From the NCBI RefSeq assembly GCF_027925305.1, contig NZ_BSDR01000001.1, forward strand, positions 585,001 to 649,000: a stretch of 64,000 bases of DNA, read 5' to 3'. The notes beneath the pieces were generated by a model. It ran no database searches. It saw nothing but the letters and a program-made list of their open reading frames with translations, and was not told the DNA's origin. The position numbers and the translations under genes are program-made. Positions 58,427-64,000 of this stretch are shown here, in pieces; the stretch's first letter is position 1; each line of letters opens with the position of its first letter. Source of the stretch: Desulforhabdus amnigena. Lineage in GTDB: Bacteria; Desulfobacterota; Syntrophobacteria; Syntrophobacterales; Syntrophobacteraceae.

Positions 58427-58559
58427 CCCCTTTCCCTTTCATAAACAGAAAAAAATGAATTGAACCGCTCTGTAGAAATCTGGTGTGGTAAAAAGCGGGA
58501 TGGAAAAATCTGATTGCCATCCTCCGATTTTCATTATCCCAGCAGAAGCTTACAGGTAC

Positions 58560-59018
58560 CTATCGGTCTTTGGAATTGAGCCCTTGAACCAGGGAATCAA
58601 TCAAATCCACTCTCCTTTGGTGTCGTCCGCCCTCGAACGGCTCTTTGAGCCAGCTGTCCACCACCTCGAAGGCCAGGTCCTGGCCGATGAAACGCCCCCC
58701 CAGGCACAAAATGTTGCTGTCATTATGGCGACGGCTCATTTTTGCGGCATAGGGTTCCGAAATCTGGATGGCCCGGACTCCCGGAACCCGGTTTGCCGTC
58801 ATGCACATTCCGATGCCGCTTCCACAGATCAGAATGCCGCGATCCGCTCTCCCTTCGGCGATGGCCTGCGCTACCCTTAAGGCGTAAACGGGATAGTCCA
58901 CGGACTCCATACTATGAGTACCAATGTCTTCTACTTCATAATTTTGCTTTTTTAAATGGGGAACCACTTTTTCTTTCAGCTCGTAGCCCCCATGATCACA
59001 TCCCACAATGATTTTCAT
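58560..59018 (-). CDS. rpiB: Ribose 5-phosphate isomerase B
   Basis: Interconverts ribulose and ribose 5-phosphates; 152 residues. Seen: MKIIVGCDHGGYELKEKVVP, GILICGSGIGMCMTANRVPG with the active-site cysteine, and CLGGRFIGQDLAFEVVDSWL. The start at 59018 is supported by conserved start sequence and an AGGT upstream; an in-frame ATG at 59123 would overlap the end of fabF by 6 bases. Confidence 0.95.
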   Translation of the reverse strand: MKIIVGCDHGGYELKEKVVPHLKKQNYEVEDIGTHSMESVDYPVYALRVAQAIAEGRADRGILICGSGIGMCMTANRVPGVRAIQISEPYAAKMSRRHNDSNILCLGGRFIGQDLAFEVVDSWLKEPFEGGRHQRRVDLIDSLVQGLNSKDR

Positions 59019-59129
59019 GAAAAATACCTGCTTTTTTAGCCCCCAGAGGGGCGGTATGCACTTGTCAAAAACGTTTTGCTCAAGCAATGAATGTCCGATC
59101 AAAACCTGCAGCCCATTTCGCACGGACTG

Positions 59130-60386
59130 CTACTTGTCGGTCCACCTGCGGAAGACCAGTGTTCCGTTCGTTCCACCGAAGCCGAAGGAATTGGACAAAG
59201 CCACGTCGATAAGAGCCTCCCTCGGATGATTGGCCACATAGTCCAGGTCGCAATCGGGGTCGGGATTTTCATAATTGATCGTGGGGGGCATCACCTGCCG
59301 CTCCAGTGTGAGCGCAGTGAAGGCGGCTTCAACCCCTCCGGCCGCTCCCAGCAGATGGCCTGTCATGGATTTGGTGGAGCTCACCCCCAATTTTCTCGCG
59401 TGTTCCCCAAAGACTGTTTTGATGGCCTGAGTTTCATACTTATCGTTGAGGTCCGTAGATGTCCCGTGTGCATTGATATACTGTACCTCTTCGGCTTTGA
59501 TGCCGGCGTCGTCCAAGGCCATCTGCATGCAGCGTGCGGCACCTTCACCCTCGGGTGCGGGCGCGGCCATGTGGTATGCATCCCCCGATGCCCCAAAACC
59601 GATTATTTCGCCGTATATTTTGGCGCCACGCTCCAATGCCATGTTCATTTCCTCGAGAATGACCACTGCCGCCCCTTCTCCGAGAACAAAGCCGTCCCGG
59701 TCCCGTTCGAAAGGACGGGAAGCTTTTTCAGGGGCATCATTTCGCGTGGAAAGGGCTCGCATGGCATTGAATCCCGCTACACAGAGAGGCGTGACAACGG
59801 ATTCGACACCGCCCGTGATCATGATATCCGCCATTCCGTCCCGCACCATGTGGAAGGCCTGTCCCACCGCATGCGTTCCCGCTGCGCACGCCGTTTGCAC
59901 CGCGAGATTGGGGCCCTTGGCTCCGTGGTAGATGGAAATCAGGCCGGGAGCCATATTGCCGATGAGCATGGGAATAAAAAAGGGACTCACTTTCTTGGGG
60001 CCAGATTCCATGAGGATTTTGTGATAATCTTCGATGGTGGTCAAACCGCCAAGGCCGCAGCCCATAAAGACTCCGGCGCGATGGGCCCTATCGGGGGGGA
60101 TCTTGAGCTTGCTGTCGTCGAAGGCCAGGCGGGAAGCTCCAAGGGCCAGGCGCAGAAACGGGTCCATTTTGCGGAGTTCCTTCTTGGGAATGAACTCTTC
60201 CGGGTGATAGTCTTTGACTTCAGCGGCAATGCGCGTAGCGAAACCGGTTGTATCAAAGCGCGTGATGGGGCCGATTCCGGATTTGCCCGCCATAAGGCTG
60301 GACCAGTTTTCCTCGTTGCCTATCCCCAAAGGTGAAACCAGGCCGACTCCCGTAATGACTACTCGACGACGTGAATTGGGTTCCAT
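59130..60386 (-). CDS. fabF: Beta-ketoacyl-ACP synthase II
   Basis: Elongates acyl-ACP chains in fatty-acid synthesis; 418 residues. The Cys-His-His triad is in QTACAAGTHAVGQAFHMV (Cys about 170), INAHGTSTDLNDKYETQAIK (His about 309) and SMTGHLLGAAGGVEAAFTAL (His about 345). It lies 106 bases after fabG with no acpP between. The conserved order fabG-(acpP)-fabF-rpiB-glyA is otherwise kept. Confidence 0.97.
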   Translation of the reverse strand: MEPNSRRRVVITGVGLVSPLGIGNEENWSSLMAGKSGIGPITRFDTTGFATRIAAEVKDYHPEEFIPKKELRKMDPFLRLALGASRLAFDDSKLKIPPDRAHRAGVFMGCGLGGLTTIEDYHKILMESGPKKVSPFFIPMLIGNMAPGLISIYHGAKGPNLAVQTACAAGTHAVGQAFHMVRDGMADIMITGGVESVVTPLCVAGFNAMRALSTRNDAPEKASRPFERDRDGFVLGEGAAVVILEEMNMALERGAKIYGEIIGFGASGDAYHMAAPAPEGEGAARCMQMALDDAGIKAEEVQYINAHGTSTDLNDKYETQAIKTVFGEHARKLGVSSTKSMTGHLLGAAGGVEAAFTALTLERQVMPPTINYENPDPDCDLDYVANHPREALIDVALSNSFGFGGTNGTLVFRRWTDK

Positions 60387-60492
60387 AAAATTCTCCCTGA
60401 CTGACTGAACGATGCATGGGTGTAGATGCTGACGGTGTTTGCCCGGAACGTGGCGATTTTCTGGAAATCATTTATGAAACACGAGCACCGCA

Positions 60493-61236
60493 TCACCCCA
60501 TGTACATGCCCCCGTTGACATGAATCACCTGGCCCGTGATGTATCCGGCAGCATCTGAGGCAAGAAAGTTGACCGCCGCTGCGACATCTTCCGGAGCTCC
60601 AACGCGGCCGGCCGGTATTTGTGGGAGGAGCGCCTCCCGGGCCTTTTCCGGAAGTTTTTGCGTCATATCCGTTTCGATGTAGCCGGGGGCTACCGCATTG
60701 ACCGTAATGTTTCTTGAAATGAGTTCCCGGGCCATAGATCTCGTGAGGCCCAGAATACCGGCTTTGGCCGCAGCATAATTGCACTGCCCTGCGTTACCGA
60801 TGACGCCCACCACGGAAGTGACATTGATGATCCGGCCGTAGCGCTGGCGCATCATGGTCTTTACAACGGCTTGAGAGCAGAGAAACGCACCTTTGAGGTT
60901 GGTGTTGAGCACCTCATCCCATTCGGCCGGTTTCATGAGAGCCACTAGGTTGTCCTTCGTGATTCCGGCATTGTTGACGAGTACATCCACTCGGCCACAT
61001 GCTTTTGTGATCTCTTTGAAAGCATCTTTTACCGCTTCTGGATCTGAGACATCGAAGGGACGCAAGTGGGGGGTTCCCCCCCGGGCTTCTATTGCTGCCG
61101 CTGTTTCTTCGGCTGCCTTGGGATTGGAGTGGTAGTTCACGATGATATCGTGTCCGGGGGCTGCCAGCGCTACGGCAATGGCCCGTCCGATACCCCGGCT
61201 GGCTCCCGTTACCACAATCACACGTTGTTCACTCAT
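60493..61236 (-). CDS. fabG: 3-oxoacyl-ACP reductase
   Basis: NADPH-dependent reductase of the fatty-acid cycle; 247 residues. Seen: the cofactor motif VVTGASRGIGRAIAVALA, LVNNAGITKDNL, and the catalytic Ser-Tyr-Lys in VTSVVGVIGNAGQCNYAAAK (YAAAK). ATG at 61236 follows ACAGGAGCATCC; an earlier ATG at 61269 is in frame. It is the first gene of the fab-rib row as seen here, and may share a promoter in the gap to 61660. Confidence 0.95.
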   Translation of the reverse strand: MSEQRVIVVTGASRGIGRAIAVALAAPGHDIIVNYHSNPKAAEETAAAIEARGGTPHLRPFDVSDPEAVKDAFKEITKACGRVDVLVNNAGITKDNLVALMKPAEWDEVLNTNLKGAFLCSQAVVKTMMRQRYGRIINVTSVVGVIGNAGQCNYAAAKAGILGLTRSMARELISRNITVNAVAPGYIETDMTQKLPEKAREALLPQIPAGRVGAPEDVAAAVNFLASDAAGYITGQVIHVNGGMYMG

Positions 61237-61308
61237 GGATGCTCCTGTCACTTTATTGGCTCCCTGCATATAAGTAACCGATACGCAGGGAGCTCTCCAC
61301 CCTTACTA

Positions 61309-61420
61309 AGAACCTATTCGGAAACTACCTGTGGACTTTGCGACACCCCTCTTGGTCCCCCCTCGAGGGAAGAATTGAAGGGGGGTGTTCGCTGCCGAGG
61401 TAGGTTTTCAGATAGGCTCT
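61309..61420. mobile_element. 112-bp MITE-like element with terminal inverted repeats, copy 2
   Basis: AGAACCTATTCGGAAAC at one end and GTTTTCAGATAGGCTCT at the other. The centre matches 47714-47826 almost throughout (GTGGACTTTGCGACACCCCT, GGTCCCCC, GAATTGAAGGGGG, GCCGAGG). It lies upstream of fabG. Confidence 0.7.
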
Positions 61421-61433
61421 AAATGCTGGTCTT

Positions 61434-61560
61434 CGTAATTACGCAGCCGTTTTTTCATACATATTCGTAGGAGCGGCATCCTGCCGCGACAAAGTGCTCG
61501 GTTGTCGGTTCCTGTCACGGCTGGAAGCCGTTCCTACAAAGAAATGACCGCGTAATTATG
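61434..61560. repeat. GTAGGAGCGGC palindromic (REP-like) element
   Basis: GTAGGAGCGGCATCCTGCCG (61467 on) and its inverted partner GGCTGGAAGCCGTTCCTAC (ending 61537) face each other, each with its own small hairpin. CGTAATTACGC (61434) and GCGTAATTATG (61550) are outer inverted arms. The motif resembles the REP sequences common in many proteobacteria. Confidence 0.65.
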
Positions 61561-61660
61561 GTAATCCACTATTATGCAACAAAAAAGGCTGCATGAAATT
61601 CATGGGCAGCGGAATGCGTGTTCTTTGGCATTCATTGTACCTAGGACTCCTTCCTCAAGC

Positions 61661-62854
61661 CTACTCTCCACGCTCCTGCTTGATCTTTTGAACGAAGGCC
61701 GGGACGAATTCGAAAAGATCGGCGACAACTCCATAGGTGGCCACATCGAAGATGGGAGCCTGTGGATCCTTGTTCACAGCCACGATCACTTTTGAACCCT
61801 GCATCCCCACTACGTGCTGGATGGCTCCGGCGATTCCAACTGCCATGTAGAGAGTCGGAGCGACCGTGCGGCCCGTCTGTCCCACCTGATGGGATGGAGC
61901 GATCCAACCCTCTTCGACAGCCCCGCGGGAAGCTCCGACAGCTCCCTTGATGAGCTGAGCGAGCTCCTCAACAATCGCGAAATTTTCGGACTTCCGGAGA
62001 CCGCGTCCTCCGGAAACGATGATATCGGCTTCCGTGAGTTTTGCCGTCTGATCCTGTTCCGGAATGACTTCCAGGACTTCCACCCGGCTTTTGAAGCATT
62101 CTTCAGACAGGGTTAAGTTTTCAACGCGCCCGTGATGGCCCGGCTTTTTCTCCGGCTTCATCACCTTGGGGCGAACTGTCGCCATCTGAGGGCGCCGGTT
62201 CGGGCACACGATGGTGGCCATGACATTGCCTCCAAAGGCTGGGCGTGTCTGGAGCAGAAGTCCTTCGTCGCTGATGTCCAATTCTGTACAGTCCGCCGTG
62301 AGGCCGGTCTTTACCGAAGCGGCCACCCGGGGGATGAAGGAACGACCCATGCTGGTGGCCCCGGCCAGAAGGATTTCAGGTTTCTTCTGACGGATCAGCT
62401 CCACGATGGCCTTGGCATAGGCTTCATCCCGAAAATGGGCGAGCTCCGGATGATCCACGACATAGACGACGTCTGCGCCATAGGAAATGAGTTCTTCAAT
62501 GGTGGTTTTATCGAGCTGGTAGCCCAACAAGACCGCGGCGAGTTCAACGGAGCGTTTGTCCGCCAGCTTGCGCCCGGCGCTCAGCAATTCGTGGCCGACC
62601 TTGTGGATGACGCCTTCCCGCCATTCAGCAAATACCCAGACCCCCTTATAGGAAGCTAAATCCGCAGCGGGACCCGTTCCCACCTCCGGGAGGGAGAGCG
62701 CCCCGAATTCACAGGTATCTACGCACATGCCACAAAGGGTACACTCATCGGAAATTTCAATGCAGGTTTCTTTGAGCGATATGGCTCCAAAAGGACACAC
62801 ATCCGTGCAGACCCCGCACACAGTGCATTTTTGACGATCGACAATGGCTTTCAT
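61661..62854 (-). CDS. etfA: Electron transfer flavoprotein alpha subunit with 2x[4Fe-4S] domain
   Basis: Receives electrons from acyl-CoA dehydrogenases; 397 residues. An N-terminal ferredoxin domain has two full CxxCxxCxxxC motifs (CTVCGVCTDVCPFG about 10-23, CTLCGMCVDTCEFG about 38-51). Then comes the ETF-alpha body with GLTADCTELDISDEGLLLQT and the FAD-binding GRTVAPTLYMAVGIAGAIQH with GSKVIVAVNKDPQAPIFDVA. The longer N-terminus is found in anaerobes. The ATG at 62854 overlaps the stop of etfB by four bases. Confidence 0.96.
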   Translation of the reverse strand: MKAIVDRQKCTVCGVCTDVCPFGAISLKETCIEISDECTLCGMCVDTCEFGALSLPEVGTGPAADLASYKGVWVFAEWREGVIHKVGHELLSAGRKLADKRSVELAAVLLGYQLDKTTIEELISYGADVVYVVDHPELAHFRDEAYAKAIVELIRQKKPEILLAGATSMGRSFIPRVAASVKTGLTADCTELDISDEGLLLQTRPAFGGNVMATIVCPNRRPQMATVRPKVMKPEKKPGHHGRVENLTLSEECFKSRVEVLEVIPEQDQTAKLTEADIIVSGGRGLRKSENFAIVEELAQLIKGAVGASRGAVEEGWIAPSHQVGQTGRTVAPTLYMAVGIAGAIQHVVGMQGSKVIVAVNKDPQAPIFDVATYGVVADLFEFVPAFVQKIKQERGE

Positions 62855-63642
62855 AGACCTGGCACCTTGGCTTCCTTGAGATGACGATAGAGTTGTTCGG
62901 CCTGTTCCTCGATGGTTCCCTGAATCAAAACGCGATCGGTGCGGCGGGGCGGGCTGAAGACCCTCACCACCTGAGTGAAGGAGCCTGAAAGTCCCACGCT
63001 TTCGGGGGGCAGTCCCATGTCCGCTGCGCCCCATACGGGGATTTCGGCCTTCTTGGCGCGCATTTTGTGCCGTAAGGAGGGCAGCCTCGGTTCTCCCACT
63101 TCTTTGATAACGGTGAGAAGGGAAGGGGTGGGCATCTTCCAGATTTCCACGCCTTCATCCGTCTGCCGGAAGATCTTTAGATCGCCGCCATCGAGCATTT
63201 GAATTTTCTTGACAAAAGTTGCATAGGGAACATCCAGGAGGGTAGCCATTTCGGGTCCCACCTGTGCGGTATCGCCATCCACCGCCTGCTTGCCGCAGAG
63301 GATGAGGTCGACGTCTCCCAGTTTTCGAATGGCGGCCGCCAGTGTGGTCGAGGTAGCCCATGTATCGGCGCCTGCAAACGCCCGGTCACTCAACAGGACA
63401 GCATCATCCACACCACGGGAAAGGACATCCCGAAGTGCCTCGTCCGCCTGAGGCGGTCCCATGGTCAAGACAGTGATTCTAGCCTGGGTTTCATCTTTGA
63501 TTTTTAATGCCGCCTCCACGGCGAAAAGATCAAAGGGGTTGATGATGCTTTCCACACCCTGGCGGACCAAGGTATGGGTGTCGGGATCTATCCGTACATT
63601 CTTGGTGTCGGGAACCTGCTTGATGCATACAGCAATATGCAT
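62851..63642 (-). CDS. etfB: Electron transfer flavoprotein beta subunit
   Basis: 263 residues; partner of EtfA. Seen: HIAVCIKQVPDTKNVRIDPD, VESIINPFDLFAVEAALKIK, and DLILCGKQAVDGDTAQVGPE (the AMP/FAD-binding site of ETF-beta). The ATG at 63642 follows AAAGGAAAGATCC; an ATG 7 codons earlier is in frame. It starts 26 bases after the acyl-CoA dehydrogenase stop, so the three form one transcription unit. Confidence 0.96.
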   Translation of the reverse strand: MHIAVCIKQVPDTKNVRIDPDTHTLVRQGVESIINPFDLFAVEAALKIKDETQARITVLTMGPPQADEALRDVLSRGVDDAVLLSDRAFAGADTWATSTTLAAAIRKLGDVDLILCGKQAVDGDTAQVGPEMATLLDVPYATFVKKIQMLDGGDLKIFRQTDEGVEIWKMPTPSLLTVIKEVGEPRLPSLRHKMRAKKAEIPVWGAADMGLPPESVGLSGSFTQVVRVFSPPRRTDRVLIQGTIEEQAEQLYRHLKEAKVPGL

Positions 63643-63668
63643 GGATCTTTCCTTTTTTCCCATTGCCG

Positions 63669-64000
63669 CTAAAAGAAGGTATCTTTTATCCGGCTGTATT
63701 CCTTATTTAACTCCTGCCCAATGATATTGCGCTGGATTTCATTGGTGCCTTCGTAGATCTGGAGGATTTTGGCATCCCGCATCATTTTCTCAACGGGGTA
63801 ATCCTGCATGTATCCATACCCTCCAAGGACCTGAACAGCCTCTGTAGCCACCTCCATGGCCACATCGCCTGCGAAGACTTTGCACATTGCCGCCACCTTG
63901 CTGGCGTCGGGGGCATCATTGGCATCCATGTATCTGGCGACGGAATAGATCAATGCCCTGGCCGCTTCCGTTTTGGTGGCCATGTTCGCCAGTTTGTGCT
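63669..64000 (-). CDS. Acyl-CoA dehydrogenase, C-terminal part (cut by window)
   Basis: The last 110 codons of a leftward gene that enters from the right edge. The end shows the family pattern VQVLGGYGYMQDYPVEKMMR and the catalytic-loop sequence AKILQIYEGTNEIQRNIIGQ, with the glutamate in YEGTN. As it is directly upstream of etfB and etfA, it is probably a short-chain dehydrogenase that reduces this ETF. Confidence 0.93.
   Translation of the reverse strand, partial: HKLANMATKTEAARALIYSVARYMDANDAPDASKVAAMCKVFAGDVAMEVATEAVQVLGGYGYMQDYPVEKMMRDAKILQIYEGTNEIQRNIIGQELNKEYSRIKDTFF

Larger units (their letters stand above)
61237..61660. other. Intergenic region with two repeat elements
   Basis: 424 bases between fabG (leftward) and etfA (leftward). 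Holds the 112-bp element at 61309-61420, directly followed by the palindromic repeat at 61434-61560. A TACATATTCG-like AT patch near 61455 is the only promoter-like stretch, and not convincing. Confidence 0.6.

Noticed and set aside
59091-60335. Open frame of 414 codons on the plus strand
   Set aside because: Antisense to fabF; no recognisable domain.

Overview
The window is a 64 kb chromosomal segment of a Gram-negative anaerobe. I infer a Desulfobacterota (former Deltaproteobacteria) of the Syntrophobacter type. The grounds are an EtfBA pair whose alpha subunit carries a two-cluster ferredoxin domain, several beta-oxidation enzymes, a rubredoxin-like protein, a Sia-type signalling set, the operon order exoVII-ispA-dxs-tlyA, and the fab-rpiB-glyA-rib-nusB order. 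No rRNA, tRNA, CRISPR array, prophage or transposase gene was seen. Both edge genes are cut: priA at the left and an acyl-CoA dehydrogenase at the right.

Layout. 1-3.7 kb: M23 peptidase and priA. 3.9-8.0 kb: HU, a nucleoside phosphorylase, ligA, an acylphosphatase and a small membrane protein, all on the plus strand. 8.1-11.4 kb, minus: a second HU/IHF, serS, a zinc-ribbon/DUF3426 protein and hpt. 11.6 kb: a NifU-like scaffold. 11.9-23.7 kb, minus: a long run yqaA-like, peptide-binding protein, nudC, two Yej-like permeases, xseA, xseB, ispA, dxs, tlyA, rlmH. This run is preceded by an 80-residue orphan gene with its own strong terminator. 24.4-29.1 kb: SAM hydrolase, EamA exporter, a degenerate inositol-phosphatase homologue, and a beta-CASP nuclease.

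29.4-35.5 kb is a fatty-acid degradation cluster: TetR regulator, acyl-CoA dehydrogenase, thiolase, FadB-type fusion. A perfect palindrome matching the FadR (TetR-type) operator lies upstream of the regulator and is bracketed by a 130-bp inverted repeat. 35.6-41.8 kb: NtrC-type regulator, glycerophosphodiesterase, two small exported proteins, TrpB2, FMN reductase. 41.8-45.5 kb: a heterodimeric ABC exporter. 45.5-47.5 kb: DUF554 and an M48 protease. 47.8-51.2 kb: siaA-siaB-siaC plus a small Cys-rich protein in the place where siaD would be expected. 51.7-53.2 kb: rubredoxin-like protein, an orphan protein, nusB. 53.5-61.2 kb, minus: fabG-fabF-rpiB-glyA-ribD-ribE-ribBA-ribH. 61.7-64 kb, minus: acyl-CoA dehydrogenase, etfB, etfA.

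The intergenic spaces hold at least four families of dispersed repeats: a GGCTCATG family, a 112-bp element with terminal inverted repeats, a GTAGGAGCGGC palindrome, and a CGGAGAC hairpin. No wholly new system is clear. The best leads are the SiaABC set without SiaD, the FadR-like operator inside its inverted repeat, and the inositol-phosphatase homologue lacking catalytic residues. All functions are read from sequence motifs without a database search.
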